This document shows, one piece after another, positions 52,100 through 61,221 of a stretch of 64,000 bases of DNA. The notes beneath the pieces were generated by a model, which did no database searches, was not told the DNA's origin, and saw only the letters and a list, made by a program, of their open reading frames with translations. The position numbers were made by a program, and so were the translations under genes. Location: assembly GCA_934636245.1 (NCBI GenBank), contig CAKUAI010000020.1, positions 1 to 64,000 of the forward strand. Direction: 5' to 3'. Position 1 is the first letter of the stretch. The number at the start of each line of letters is the position of its first letter. Source of the DNA: an uncultured Coriobacteriales bacterium. Lineage in GTDB: Bacteria; Actinomycetota; Coriobacteriia; Coriobacteriales; UMGS124.

Positions 52100-52929
52100 G
52101 ATGCGCTTCCTCTCTTTTTGGGGTCGAGATAATCACGGAGCGTGTCACCCAGCAGGTTGAACACGAGGACCGTCACAAAGATTGCCAGGCCCGGCGCAAG
52201 CACGCACCAGGGGGCCGTCTGCAGCATGCTGCGCCCGTCGCTCATCATCGAGCCCCACTCCGCCATGGGCGGCTGGGCGCCAAGGCCCAGGTACGAAAGG
52301 CCCGCAAGCTCCATCATCATCGTGCCGATGTCGAGCACCGCGCACACCACGATGGGTCCGGCGATGTTGGGCAGGACATGACGCACGATGAGGGCGAGCC
52401 CCTTCGTGCCCTGCATGCGAGCCGCCTGAATGAAAGAGGCGTCACGCACCACAAGTGTCTGCGAGCGGGCGATGCGCGCAAACTTGGGCCAGCCTATGGC
52501 ACACAGGGCAATAACCGCGTTTTGGATGCCTCCGCCGAGAACACCGGCAACTGCCAGGGCAAACACAAGACCGGGAAACGCCAGGAACACATCGGAGGTA
52601 CGCATGAGCAGCGTGTCGAGCGCTCCTGACCTCCAGCCGGCAACCACTCCCACGGCCGTACCGATCACCGTGACCACCGCGACGCACACAAGCGTGGAGG
52701 CGATGGAGGACTGCCCGCCCATAATGACGCGCGAGAGCATGTCGCGCCCATAACGGTCGGTACCCAGAAGGTGCGCCTCGCTGGGAGCCTGCAGGGCCTC
52801 GCGCAGGTTCTGCGCATAGGGGTCGTAAGGGCAGAGATGCTCGGCAAAAAGGGCGGCGAGCACAAGCAGCACGGCGAGCGCGGCGAAAACTGCCAGCTTG
52901 CGCGCAGTGGCGCCAGAATGACGGCTCAT
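52096..52929 (-). CDS. Nik/Dpp/Opp-type ABC permease (NikC/DppC-like)
   Basis: The 277-residue permease has an N-terminal helix (LAVFAALAVLLVLAALFAE) followed by HLLGTDRYGRDMLSRVIMGGQSS, the hallmark of the C-type subunit. Four or five further helices and the EAA loop (DASFIQAARMQGTKGLALIVRHVLPN) follow. Overlaps by 4 bp at both ends couple it to the upstream permease gene and the downstream binding-protein gene. Confidence 0.92.
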   Translation of the reverse strand: MSRHSGATARKLAVFAALAVLLVLAALFAEHLCPYDPYAQNLREALQAPSEAHLLGTDRYGRDMLSRVIMGGQSSIASTLVCVAVVTVIGTAVGVVAGWRSGALDTLLMRTSDVFLAFPGLVFALAVAGVLGGGIQNAVIALCAIGWPKFARIARSQTLVVRDASFIQAARMQGTKGLALIVRHVLPNIAGPIVVCAVLDIGTMMMELAGLSYLGLGAQPPMAEWGSMMSDGRSMLQTAPWCVLAPGLAIFVTVLVFNLLGDTLRDYLDPKKRGSAS

Positions 52930-53891
52930 GCCTTCACCTCCTGCTGCTCCACACGCGGGTCAAGCGCGCGATACAGGATGTCGCTCACCAGGTTGACGAG
53001 AACGTAGATGATTGCCATCCATACGACGTAGGCCTGGATCATGGGGTAGTCGCGCATGGTGATGGAGTCAACGGCGAGCTTGCCCACCCCGTCCCACATG
53101 AAGATGGTCTCGACGATGGCCGTGCCGCCCAGAAGGTCGCCGATGGACAGCGCCAGCAGCGTCACGATGAGAAGCATGCAACTCTTGAGCACGCTCTTAA
53201 AGAGCACGGTGCGCCCGGCCACACCGCGCGAGCGCGCAGCGGCAACATAGGGCTTGCCGAGCTCCTCGAGCACGGCGGCGCGAATCTGGCGCGTGTACTT
53301 CGACACCATCGCGATGGCCAGGGTCGCCGTGGGAAGCACGAGCCCCGTGAGGTCCACGCCCGAAGCGCTCAGCGTGGGCATGGGAGAGATAACCGGCAGC
53401 CACCCCAGTACCAGGGCAAACACATATATGAGAAGCAGCGCGACAAAGAAGTTCGGCAGCGAGTTGCCCACGAAGCACGTGACGCGCACGATGTAATCGG
53501 CCGCCCTGTTGTGATGGGTGGCGGAATACACTCCCAGCGGCACGGAGATGACGAGCGTCGCGATGACGGAGCTCAGCGTGAGGAGAAGCGTGGCGGGCAG
53601 GTGCTGCACGAACGTGGCAAAGACGTCCTTGCCGCTCACAAAACTCGTGCCCATGTCGCCATGCAGAAGCCCCACGAGCCAGGTGAGGTATTGCTCGATG
53701 AACGGACGGTCTAGGCCGAGCTCGGCCTTGCGCGCGTCGATGACCTCCTGCGTGACCGCAACGCCGGTGTTTTCGAGCATGGTGGTCACATAGTCTCCGC
53801 CGGCCAGCTGCATGAGCGCAAACGACAAGAACGTGATGCCCACAAGGATGGGGACAAGCTGTACCAGGCGCTTTGCTATGAATTTGCCCAC
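52926..53891 (-). CDS. Nik/Dpp/Opp-type ABC permease (NikB/DppB-like)
   Basis: This 321-residue permease is the first gene of the importer operon. It has the B-type N-terminus FIAKRLVQLVPILVGITFLS, the LGLDRPFIEQYLTWL motif, FVGNSLPNFFVALLLIYVF, and the EAA loop PYVAAARSRGVAGRTVLFKSVL. It starts with GTG at 53891 after GGGGTAGAGT. The promoter lies about 50-80 bp upstream. Confidence 0.92.
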   Translation of the reverse strand: MGKFIAKRLVQLVPILVGITFLSFALMQLAGGDYVTTMLENTGVAVTQEVIDARKAELGLDRPFIEQYLTWLVGLLHGDMGTSFVSGKDVFATFVQHLPATLLLTLSSVIATLVISVPLGVYSATHHNRAADYIVRVTCFVGNSLPNFFVALLLIYVFALVLGWLPVISPMPTLSASGVDLTGLVLPTATLAIAMVSKYTRQIRAAVLEELGKPYVAAARSRGVAGRTVLFKSVLKSCMLLIVTLLALSIGDLLGGTAIVETIFMWDGVGKLAVDSITMRDYPMIQAYVVWMAIIYVLVNLVSDILYRALDPRVEQQEVKA

Positions 53892-53942
53892 ACTCTACCC
53901 CGCGTTTCCCATAGGCCATTGGTGACGTTTATCATGGCAGGT

Positions 53943-53979
53943 AGCATAGAGTGTTACTTTTTGTTGGTCAAGTGTTACT
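53943..53979 (-). promoter_or_regulatory. Promoter and direct-repeat operator candidate of the Nik/Dpp-type operon
   Basis: On the minus strand TTGACC (53966-53971) and TATGCT (53943-53948) are separated by exactly 17 bp, a good sigma-70-type promoter. The 9-mer AGTAACACT occurs twice, at 53971-53979 (touching the -35) and 53950-53958 (in the spacer), with starts 21 bp apart, about two helical turns. This looks like a repressor or activator site. Confidence 0.6.
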
Positions 53980-54139
53980 CACCGCATGCACAAAGTGCTG
54001 CGCCCCATTTTCGCCGCAAACGTGAAGAAATAAAGCTGACGTAACGAGCTGAAAAGCGGAGTTCTATACTGGCCGCCACTCGCTGGTCAGAAGGCCAACG
54101 AGCGTATCTGACAGGTAAACGGTGATTGTGGGGTACATC

Positions 54140-55099
54140 ATGAAAACGCTCGAAAAGATAAGCGGCTGGGCAGGAAAGTATATGGCGATCATCGCCCTTC
54201 TTGTCGCCATTATCGCGCTTGTCTTTCCCGATCCCATCAAGGGCGTCATCAAGACCAGCTACGTCAACACGTTGCTGGGCATCGTCATGTTCGGCATGGG
54301 CATGACACTCAAGCTCTCCGACTTCAAGGTCGTCTTCACCAAGCCCAAGGCCGTCATTACCGGCATCCTGTCGCAGTTCATCATCATGCCGCTGCTGGCA
54401 TTCCTGCTCGTGAAGATTTTCAACCTCGACCCCGCGCTTGCCGTGGGCGTCATCCTCGTGGGCTCCTGCCCCGGCGGCACGAGCTCCAACGTCATGACCT
54501 ACCTGGCCAAGGGCGACGTGGCCCTGTCCGTAGGCATGACGGCGTGCACCACCATCCTCGCCCCTGTCGTCACGCCGGCGCTGGTGCTGCTGCTCGGCGG
54601 CGCGACCATCAACGTGAGCTACGTCAGCATGCTCATGTCCATCGTGCAGGTCGTGCTCGTGCCTATCGTCCTGGGCTTTGTAATCAACCACTTCTTTGAG
54701 AAGTTCGCCCAGGCCTGCGCAAAGGTCCTGCCGCTTGTCTCCGTCATCGCCATCTGCCTCATCATCATGGCTGTCGTTGCCGCCAACGCCTCCAAGATCA
54801 TGACCGTGGGCTGGCTCATCGTCGTTGTCGTCATGCTGCACAACCTCTGCGGTTACGCTCTGGGCTATGGCGTCGGCAAGGTCCTTGGCCTCAGCCGCGA
54901 CCAGATGCGCACGCTGTCCATCGAGGTCGGCATGCAGAACTCCGGCCTTGCCACCTCGCTTGCCACCGTGCACTTTGCCACCATGCCCCTCGCCGCTGTT
55001 CCTGGCACGGTTTTCAGTGTGTGGCATAACATCTCCGGTGCCATTTACGCTAACATCCTTGCCCGCACCGCAAAGGAAGAGCCGGCTGAGGAAAAGTAG
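54140..55099 (+). CDS. Bile acid:sodium symporter (BASS) family transporter
   Basis: The 319-residue membrane protein has about nine or ten helices. BASS motifs include LLGIVMFGMGMTLKLSDF, GSCPGGTSSNVMTYLAKGD (sodium-site region) and SIEVGMQNSGLATSLA. Family members import bile acids, pyruvate, pantoate or other organic anions with sodium; the cargo is unknown here. The start at ATG 54140 follows GTGGGGTA; a frame start 18 bases earlier is possible. The pseudouridine synthase gene begins 6 bp after its stop. Confidence 0.9.
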   Translation: MKTLEKISGWAGKYMAIIALLVAIIALVFPDPIKGVIKTSYVNTLLGIVMFGMGMTLKLSDFKVVFTKPKAVITGILSQFIIMPLLAFLLVKIFNLDPALAVGVILVGSCPGGTSSNVMTYLAKGDVALSVGMTACTTILAPVVTPALVLLLGGATINVSYVSMLMSIVQVVLVPIVLGFVINHFFEKFAQACAKVLPLVSVIAICLIIMAVVAANASKIMTVGWLIVVVVMLHNLCGYALGYGVGKVLGLSRDQMRTLSIEVGMQNSGLATSLATVHFATMPLAAVPGTVFSVWHNISGAIYANILARTAKEEPAEEK

Positions 55100-55105
55100 G
55101 TTCGT

Positions 55106-56035
55106 GTGAGAGAGATTGAGTATACCGCCAAGCTCGCCGATGCAGGGCGTACCGTAGGGCACCTGCTTCAGGCACGGCTGCACATCAGCGAGCGGTATCT
55201 CAGACATGCGAAGTATGTTGAGGGCGCCGTTCACCTGGACGGCGCCCTTTCTCGTTGCGACGTGCCCGTGGCGCCCGGCCAGGTCATGGGCATCGTGGTG
55301 GACGACTGGCTCGAGCCCCACGAGCCCAGCGTCGCCCCCGAAGAGGGCCCGCTCGACATAGCCTACGAAGACGAGGACCTGCTCGTGGTGAACAAGCCCG
55401 CGGGCGCCGTGGTGCATCCGTGTCCCTCGCACTGGACTCACACGCTGGGCAACTACGTGGTGGGCTATCTCATGCAAAAGAGGCAGGCCATCGACCTGCA
55501 TGCGGTGAACCGCCTCGACATCGGCACGAGCGGTCTGGTGGTCTTCGCCAAAAACGGCCACGTGCAGGAGCGCCTCATGTCGCAGATGCACACGGGCAGC
55601 TTCCAGCGCGAATACCTCGCGGTATGCCACGGGGTGCCGGAGCCCGCGCATGGCATGATCGACGCCCCCATCGGCCGCGCAACGGCGGCCCCCGTGAGCT
55701 CGTTTGCGGTGATGGAGAGCGGCAAAAAGGCCGTGACGCACTACGAGGTGCTTGAGCAGCTCGGAAGCGGCGGCGGCAACGCACCGACCACCGCACTCGT
55801 GCGTCTGGCTTTGGAGACCGGACGCACGCACCAGATTCGCGTGCATATGGCGCATATGGGACATCCCCTGGTGGGAGACGTGCTTTACGGAGGCTCTGCG
55901 GAACTCCTCGACCGCCCTGCGCTCCATTCCTGGAAGCTCGACCTTGTGCAGCCGGTGACAGGCACCGAGATTCACCTCACCGCTGCCCCGCCACAAGACC
56001 TCGTGGAGCTGCTCGACGCGCTGCACCGCAGCTAG
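55106..56035 (+). CDS. RluA-family pseudouridine synthase
   Basis: The 309-residue enzyme converts uridines in rRNA or tRNA to pseudouridine. It has an S4-like N-terminal part (RTVGHLLQARLHISERYLRHA), the catalytic motif HAVNRLDIGTSGLVVFAKN with the essential Asp, NKPAGAVVHPCPSH, and the C-terminal ETGRTHQIRVHMAHMGHPLVGD. Which position it modifies is not predictable. GTG at 55106, directly after the transporter stop. It overlaps the convergent Nudix gene by 4 bp. Confidence 0.93.
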   Translation: MREIEYTAKLADAGRTVGHLLQARLHISERYLRHAKYVEGAVHLDGALSRCDVPVAPGQVMGIVVDDWLEPHEPSVAPEEGPLDIAYEDEDLLVVNKPAGAVVHPCPSHWTHTLGNYVVGYLMQKRQAIDLHAVNRLDIGTSGLVVFAKNGHVQERLMSQMHTGSFQREYLAVCHGVPEPAHGMIDAPIGRATAAPVSSFAVMESGKKAVTHYEVLEQLGSGGGNAPTTALVRLALETGRTHQIRVHMAHMGHPLVGDVLYGGSAELLDRPALHSWKLDLVQPVTGTEIHLTAAPPQDLVELLDALHRS

Positions 56036-56700
56036 AAGCCGAACTCCTCGCGCCGGTCGCGGATGAGCTTGAGCACGAAGGTGTCGCGCTCCACCCAGAA
56101 GTAGCGTCGCTGGGCCAGGATGGCCTCGTTTGCGGCGATTGCGTCCTCCAGGCTGCAGGTAACCGCGTGCAGGCCGGCGACCGCCTCGTACTTGTCGAGA
56201 TGCATGACACCGCCGGGACGCGCCTGGCACACAAAATAGCGGTTGACCTGGCGCATGCTCAGGCGCACGGCGTCGCGCGTGTGGTAGTCGTCGATGGAAA
56301 GGACAGGGCGCGCCGAGGCCTGATCAACAAGCCAGCCCGTCTCCTCCTCAACCTCGCGCACAAGCGCCGCGAGGTCAGTCTCGTCGTGCTCAATCTCACC
56401 GCCGGAAAACACGAACTCATGGAGCTCGTCGGTGGTGGCCAGCAGAAGCGTGCCGTCGGGGTTCATGACGATGCCCCTGCTTGAAGGCCTCGTCGCGCAC
56501 TCGTACTCAGGCACAGGGGAGCCGCACACGAAATGCGGAAGCGACGCCCAGGGCTCGGGGATCGCCGACTCGGGAGCACGGTCGTCGCAGCCCCGCTCGC
56601 CAGGGGCTACAAGAACATACTCACGGGGCTGCACTAAAGAGACGCCCGGGGCATCGGGCTGGGCAACGCTCGATACATGGGTGCGCTTGTCGGCCATCAT
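56032..56700 (-). CDS. Nudix hydrolase
   Basis: The 222-residue protein has a complete Nudix box (GGEIEHDETDLAALVREVEEETGW, with Gly, Glu, Arg-Glu, Glu-Glu and Gly in place) at about residues 99-122. An N-terminal extension of about 75 residues carries CGSPVPEYECATRP. The substrate is unknown. It begins 7 bp after the stop of the MBL-hydrolase gene and is probably co-transcribed with it. Confidence 0.87.
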   Translation of the reverse strand: MMADKRTHVSSVAQPDAPGVSLVQPREYVLVAPGERGCDDRAPESAIPEPWASLPHFVCGSPVPEYECATRPSSRGIVMNPDGTLLLATTDELHEFVFSGGEIEHDETDLAALVREVEEETGWLVDQASARPVLSIDDYHTRDAVRLSMRQVNRYFVCQARPGGVMHLDKYEAVAGLHAVTCSLEDAIAANEAILAQRRYFWVERDTFVLKLIRDRREEFGF

Positions 56701-56707
56701 GAACCGC

Positions 56708-57355
56708 CTATTTCAAGAAGGGGTTGGCCTCGCGCTCGTCGCCGAGCATGGAGGTCTCACCGTGTCCGGGGAATATGACGACGTCGCCGGGGATACCGAC
56801 GAACTTATGCTCGAGCGTGTTGAGCATCGCGGGCCAGGAACCGCCCTCAAAGTCGGTGCGGCCGTAGCTGCCGCCGGCAAAGAGCGTGTCGCCCGTGAAC
56901 AGGAGCTTCTCCGCCTCGCAGTACAGGCACATGGACCCTTCGGTGTGGCCAGGCGTGTGCATGACGCGGAACACACGATTGCCGAGCGCGACCTCGTCCC
57001 CCTCTTTGAGGGCGCGGTCGACCGTGCGGCCGGCATTCAAGGCCTCGTCCATGGAGATGATGGAGGCAGGCGAGGCATAACCGCGGAGAATCTCCTCGTA
57101 GATGCGCGGGGCGTCAAGTTCATGTGCCATGACGGGGGCGTTCGTGGCCCCGACCACGCCGGGCAACCCGCCCTTGTGGTCGTCATGGCGGTGCGTGAGC
57201 ACGATGCCGTCGACCGTCTTGCCGCTCAGGGCATCAAGAATGCGCTCGGCACGGTCGCCTGGGTCGATGACAAGGCAGTGCGCCGTGTCGGGGTCGCTCA
57301 CAATCCAGCAATTCGTTTTGATGGGCCCCACAACAACGCAAGACACTTCCAGCAT
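56708..57355 (-). CDS. MBL-fold metallo-hydrolase (glyoxalase II-like)
   Basis: The 215-residue protein has the metallo-beta-lactamase signature THRHDDHKGG (HxHxDH), HTPGHTEGSMCLY, GDTLFAGGSYGRTDF and FPGHGETS. It matches small glyoxalase II/YcbL-type hydrolases that cleave thioesters such as S-lactoylglutathione or related compounds. GGGAGGGAC sets the start at ATG 57355, not the longer frame from 57421. Confidence 0.9.
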   Translation of the reverse strand: MLEVSCVVVGPIKTNCWIVSDPDTAHCLVIDPGDRAERILDALSGKTVDGIVLTHRHDDHKGGLPGVVGATNAPVMAHELDAPRIYEEILRGYASPASIISMDEALNAGRTVDRALKEGDEVALGNRVFRVMHTPGHTEGSMCLYCEAEKLLFTGDTLFAGGSYGRTDFEGGSWPAMLNTLEHKFVGIPGDVVIFPGHGETSMLGDEREANPFLK

Positions 57356-57589
57356 GGTCTTGTCCCTCCCCCAGGCACGCCGCATTGCGTGCCGCGCATA
57401 CATATTGTTCTGTATCAACATATCAGGATGATGCAGTGTCGCGGTATCCCCCTTGGCATAACTCGAGGGGCCGCCACAAGGTCAACACCTAGCACATCGC
57501 CAGGACGCCACGCGGATGCGTTATTTGCTATGGTGGAGCGCGGCATGTATATGTACGCTTGTTTCCCAACCACCGATTGGACGCATCGC

Positions 57590-58588
57590 ATGAACATCTC
57601 CCGCGCCGGCTTCATTGCCCTTTGCGCAGCGCTTCCGCTCGCGCTTGCTGGATGCAACTCCACCCAGGAAACTGCCGGCAACGCTGCCGACAAGGCCACC
57701 GAGACGAACGCCTCGCCCGCCAAGATCAACCTCGGCACCCTTCCCACCGAGGACATTCTCCCCATGTGGGTCGCCGAATCCGAGGGTCTGTTCGAGAAGG
57801 CCGGCATCGCTTGCGACATCCACAAGTTCCAGTCGGCCACCGAGCTCATCGCCGCTGTGTCGAGCGGCGAGGTCGACGTCGCCATGACCGACCCCATGGT
57901 GACTGCCAGCCTCTTTGCCTCCGGCACCGACGTGCGCATCTGCTGGATCTGCCTGGGCGCCGAGGCCAGCCAGGGCCGCTTCGGCATCATGACGGCCGAC
58001 GAGGGCATCGCCTCGCTCGCCGACCTTGCGGGCCGCGAGATCGGCGTGGGCTCCAACACCATCCTCGAGTACGTCATGGACAAGCTCATGGCCCAGGCCG
58101 GCGTCCCTGCCGACCAGGTGGTGAAGGCCGAGCTGCAGAAGATTCCCGTGCGCTTCGAGGCCATGGCTTCCGGCCAGGTGCCCGCAGCGGCGCTGCCTGC
58201 CTCTTTGCTTGCGCTCGGCGAGTCCAAGGGCTTCCGCTGCGTGGCCGACGACACCACGGGCGACAACATCTCCCAGTCGGTCATGATCGCGCGCGAGGCC
58301 TGGCTTGAGGGCGAGGGCGGCCAGGCGGCCCTTGAGGCCCTGCAGAGTGTGTGGGACGAGGCGGCCGACCTCATCAACAAGACCCCTGAGAACTACCGCG
58401 CGCTCCTTGTTGAGCAGGCATCCCTTGCCGAGGACATCGCCGACACGTATCCCATCAGCAGCTATCCCACGGCCCAGCTGCCCACGCAGCAGATGGTGGC
58501 CGATGTGCTCGACTGGATGCTCGAGAAGGGCTACCTCGACGCGGCCCTCACCTACAACGCCGACAACGGCACGTTCTCCAAGAACTAA
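57590..58588 (+). CDS. ABC transporter substrate-binding lipoprotein, SsuA/TauA type
   Basis: The 332-residue protein has a lipoprotein signal: MNISRAGFIALCAALPLALAGC, with lipobox LAGC and the modified Cys at residue 22. The mature part is NMT1/SsuA-like: NLGTLPTEDILPMWVAESEG, ELIAAVSSGEVDVAMTDPM, LAGREIGVGSNTILEYVMD. It would hold a small solute for the permease and ATPase that follow. The substrate is unknown. An upstream in-frame ATG at 57545 has GGAG before it and would add 15 residues; the compact signal peptide favours 57590. Confidence 0.85.
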   Translation: MNISRAGFIALCAALPLALAGCNSTQETAGNAADKATETNASPAKINLGTLPTEDILPMWVAESEGLFEKAGIACDIHKFQSATELIAAVSSGEVDVAMTDPMVTASLFASGTDVRICWICLGAEASQGRFGIMTADEGIASLADLAGREIGVGSNTILEYVMDKLMAQAGVPADQVVKAELQKIPVRFEAMASGQVPAAALPASLLALGESKGFRCVADDTTGDNISQSVMIAREAWLEGEGGQAALEALQSVWDEAADLINKTPENYRALLVEQASLAEDIADTYPISSYPTAQLPTQQMVADVLDWMLEKGYLDAALTYNADNGTFSKN

Positions 58589-58615
58589 CCTTCGGCTGAG
58601 GGGCACAGGCACACG

Positions 58616-59377
58616 ATGCTTTTGGAACTGAGGGACGTCACCGTCGAATATCCGACTCCGGGCCGCGACGCCGGCACGCTCAAGGCGCTCGACCACCTGT
58701 CGCTGAGCGTAGGGTCAGGTGAAGCCGTGTGCATCATCGGCCCTTCGGGCTGCGGCAAGTCCACGGCGCTGCGCCTGGCATCGGGGCTCGCAAAGCCCAC
58801 GGAAGGCGAGGTGCTTGCCCACGGTGAGCGCATTACGGGCCCGCGCGACGACTGCGCCCTCATTCTGCAGGATTATGGCCTGCTGCCCTGGATGAACGTG
58901 TACAAGAACGCCGAACTTGGCCTCAGCGTGCGCGGCATCGAAAAGGAAGAACGACGTCGCCGCACGCTCGAGGCCCTTGAGCGCGTGGGTCTCGCCGGCT
59001 TTGAGAAGGCCTGGCCCAGCGAGCTTTCAGGCGGCATGCAGCAGCGCCTGGCGCTTGCCCGCGCCGTCGCCATGCAGGCAGACCTCTTGCTCATGGACGA
59101 GCCCCTCTCGGCGCTCGATGCCCTTCTGCGCGAAGACATGCAGCTCATGCTCCTGCGCCTGTGGAACGAGGGCGGCTACGGTCAGCTGCTGGTGACGCAC
59201 TCCATCGAGGAGGCGGTGCTTTTGGGCCAGCGCATCGTGGTGATGGCACCTCGACCCGGCCGCATCGTGGCACAGGTGGAAAACCCCGGCATGGGGACGG
59301 CCGAATACCGCACGACGCAGGAGTTCTTCGCCAAGTGCAACGAGGTGCGCAAGGCCCTGGCGGGAGGTGTCCGATGA
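58616..59377 (+). CDS. ABC transporter ATP-binding protein, SsuB/TauB type
   Basis: The 253-residue ATPase has Walker A GPSGCGKST, Q-loop LQDYGLLPWMNVYKN, signature LSGGMQQRLA, Walker B LLLMDEPLSALD and the switch His in VTHSIEEAV. The QDYGLLPW Q-loop is typical of the nitrate/sulfonate/taurine group. Its stop overlaps the permease start by 4 bp. Confidence 0.92.
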   Translation: MLLELRDVTVEYPTPGRDAGTLKALDHLSLSVGSGEAVCIIGPSGCGKSTALRLASGLAKPTEGEVLAHGERITGPRDDCALILQDYGLLPWMNVYKNAELGLSVRGIEKEERRRRTLEALERVGLAGFEKAWPSELSGGMQQRLALARAVAMQADLLLMDEPLSALDALLREDMQLMLLRLWNEGGYGQLLVTHSIEEAVLLGQRIVVMAPRPGRIVAQVENPGMGTAEYRTTQEFFAKCNEVRKALAGGVR

Positions 59378-60132
59378 AGCATTCAATGAAAACCGTGCTG
59401 TGCTACGTCTTCGCCGTCGCATTCGTGCTGGCAGGCTGGGAAATCACGGCGCTTGCCCTCAACACGCCGGCCCTGCCCGGCCCCATCGAGACCGTGGGCG
59501 TCTTTGTGCGCTACGTCGGCATCCTGTGGCCCGACTTCCTCACGAGCCTGGGGCGCCTCGCCATCTCGCTTGCCTTGGGATGCGTGCTCGGAGAGCCCGT
59601 GGGACTCTTCCTGGGTCGCTCGCAGAAAGCCGGCGCGCTCCTCTCCCCTGTGCTCTACCTGCTCTATCCCCTGCCCAAGATCGTGCTGCTGCCCATCCTG
59701 CTGGTGCTTTTTGGCCTGGGCGGCGCACCTAAGATCGCGTTGGTGACCATCACGGTGTTCTTCCAGGTAGTCATGGTCATGCGCGACGCCGCCGCCGCGA
59801 TTCCCGCCGCCACGCTGCTCTCGGTGCGCTCGCTGGGAGCGTCGCGCGCGCAGGTGTGGCGCTACGTGGTGCTGCCCGCCACGCTGCCCGAGCTCTTCAC
59901 GACACTGCGCGTATCGTGCGCCGTGGCCATCGCCGTGCTCTTCTTCTCCGAGTCCATCGCCGGCTCCACGGGCCTGGGCTACTTCATCATGAACTCCTGG
60001 GCCATGGTGAACTACCCGCGAATGTTTGCCGGCATCATCGCGCTGGCAGCCCTGGGTTGCGGGCTGTATATCCTCTTTGACGCATGCGAGCGCGCGGCGA
60101 CGCGTTGGCGCCGTGCGAGAAACGCGGGGTAA
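59374..60132 (+). CDS. ABC transporter permease, SsuC/TauC type
   Basis: The 252-residue permease of normal length has about six hydrophobic segments and the EAA loop (RSLGASRAQVWRYVVLPATLPELF). It also has LYPLPKIVLLPILLVLFGLG and GYFIMNSWAMVNYPRMFAGI, family-typical stretches. It starts ATGA-overlapped with the ATPase gene. Unlike the permease at 7989, it has no long cytoplasmic N-terminal extension. Confidence 0.92.
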   Translation: MKHSMKTVLCYVFAVAFVLAGWEITALALNTPALPGPIETVGVFVRYVGILWPDFLTSLGRLAISLALGCVLGEPVGLFLGRSQKAGALLSPVLYLLYPLPKIVLLPILLVLFGLGGAPKIALVTITVFFQVVMVMRDAAAAIPAATLLSVRSLGASRAQVWRYVVLPATLPELFTTLRVSCAVAIAVLFFSESIAGSTGLGYFIMNSWAMVNYPRMFAGIIALAALGCGLYILFDACERAATRWRRARNAG

Positions 60133-60342
60133 GCAAGCAAGACTGCCTGCTCTCTTAGCATGGTGGAGCCAGGAGCAAGAAGCCAGAACCCTTCCTCGCC
60201 CTTCCTTGACACATTGCGTGCAGAATGTCAGCTTTGCCAAATTTTTTTGCTCCCGAATGACCGAAAAGGCTCGTGGGTATCGTATTGGCAAAACAAGGCT
60301 TCTATACTGCCGGTAAGGCAGTACGCAACAAAAGGAGGAATC

Positions 60343-61008
60343 ATGGACGTCAAGGAGACCCTCGATACCACCATGGACAAGGCGAAGGACGCTGCTGAAG
60401 AGATGGTCGACAAGGCCAAGGACATGGCAGAGGACGCTGCTGACAAGGCAAAGGACATGGCCGAAGTGATGGCGGTCGGCACCAAGGATGTCGCTGAAGG
60501 CATGGCAGGCGGAATGAAGGGCGCCGCCGAGGAAATTGCTGGCGGTGCGAAGGAGGCCATCGGTGCCGCCATGGACACCGTCAAGCAGGCAAAGGTTGTC
60601 CTCGACGCCGACGGCAACGGCAAGCTGACTGCCCAGGAAGTGCTCGGCGGCCTGGGCGCGCGCATCGACAAGACCGTTGTTGCAGCCGGCTCGTTTGCCG
60701 ACGAGATCAAGCAGGCTTTTGATGCCGACGGCAACGGCAAGGTCGAGTCGGACGAGCTGGGAGCCGTGGCAAAGAGCGCGGCTGCCTTCATTGGCACCAC
60801 GGCACGTGCGGCCGTCGCCGGCGTTCAAGGCGTCGTTTCCGGCGTGGCCGACAAGGCCAAGGAAATCGTTGACGAGGCCAAGGAGCGCGTGGATGCCGCC
60901 AATGCGGAGGCAAGTGAAGCCGCAAAGAAGGCCGCCGAGAAGGTTTCCGACGAGATTGAAGACGTGAAGGCCGAATTCGTCGATGACAAGAAGGATGAAG
61001 AAAAGTAG
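60343..61008 (+). CDS. EF-hand protein with long amphipathic helices
   Basis: The 221-residue acidic/lysine-rich protein has no signal or membrane segment. Residues 1-80 and 150-215 are periodic Ala/Lys/Glu/Asp helices (repeats such as DKAKDMAEDAADKAKDMAE), like LEA/YtxH/apolipoprotein-type sequences. Between them lie two canonical EF-hand loops, DADGNGKLTAQE (88-99) and DADGNGKVESDE (127-138), with Asp, Asp, Asn and final Glu all in place, so it probably binds calcium. A strong AAAGGAGG precedes ATG 60343 and a perfect terminator follows, so it is a single-gene, well-translated unit. The function is unknown; a calcium-responsive surfactant or stress protein is one possibility. Confidence 0.78.
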   Translation: MDVKETLDTTMDKAKDAAEEMVDKAKDMAEDAADKAKDMAEVMAVGTKDVAEGMAGGMKGAAEEIAGGAKEAIGAAMDTVKQAKVVLDADGNGKLTAQEVLGGLGARIDKTVVAAGSFADEIKQAFDADGNGKVESDELGAVAKSAAAFIGTTARAAVAGVQGVVSGVADKAKEIVDEAKERVDAANAEASEAAKKAAEKVSDEIEDVKAEFVDDKKDEEK

Positions 61009-61042
61009 ACACAGGCGCGTCAGTCGTCTCTAAGAACGAACG

Positions 61043-61087
61043 AGACCCCCATCCCGACAGTTTGAACAGCGGGATGGGGGTCTTTTT
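61043..61087 (+). terminator. Intrinsic terminator after the EF-hand gene
   Basis: A perfect 14-bp stem (61043-61056 with 61070-61083, arm AGACCCCCATCCCG) is followed by a T-run. Confidence 0.88.
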
Positions 61088-61221
61088 ATGTTTACGACGT
61101 TCATGAGAGAGCCTTTTGCATGGGCCACAGCAGCTCAGGGCGCTCACAAGTAGATCGCAGGGGCCAAATGGCACCCAGTGTCCAAACAAACGGCGCCGAG
61201 ATGGCCGCGGTGTTTAGAGAG

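Noticed and set aside
60285..60308. TTGGCA and TATACT as a promoter for the EF-hand gene
   Set aside because: The spacer is only 12 bp, too short; TATACT may still be a -10 but I cannot place its -35.
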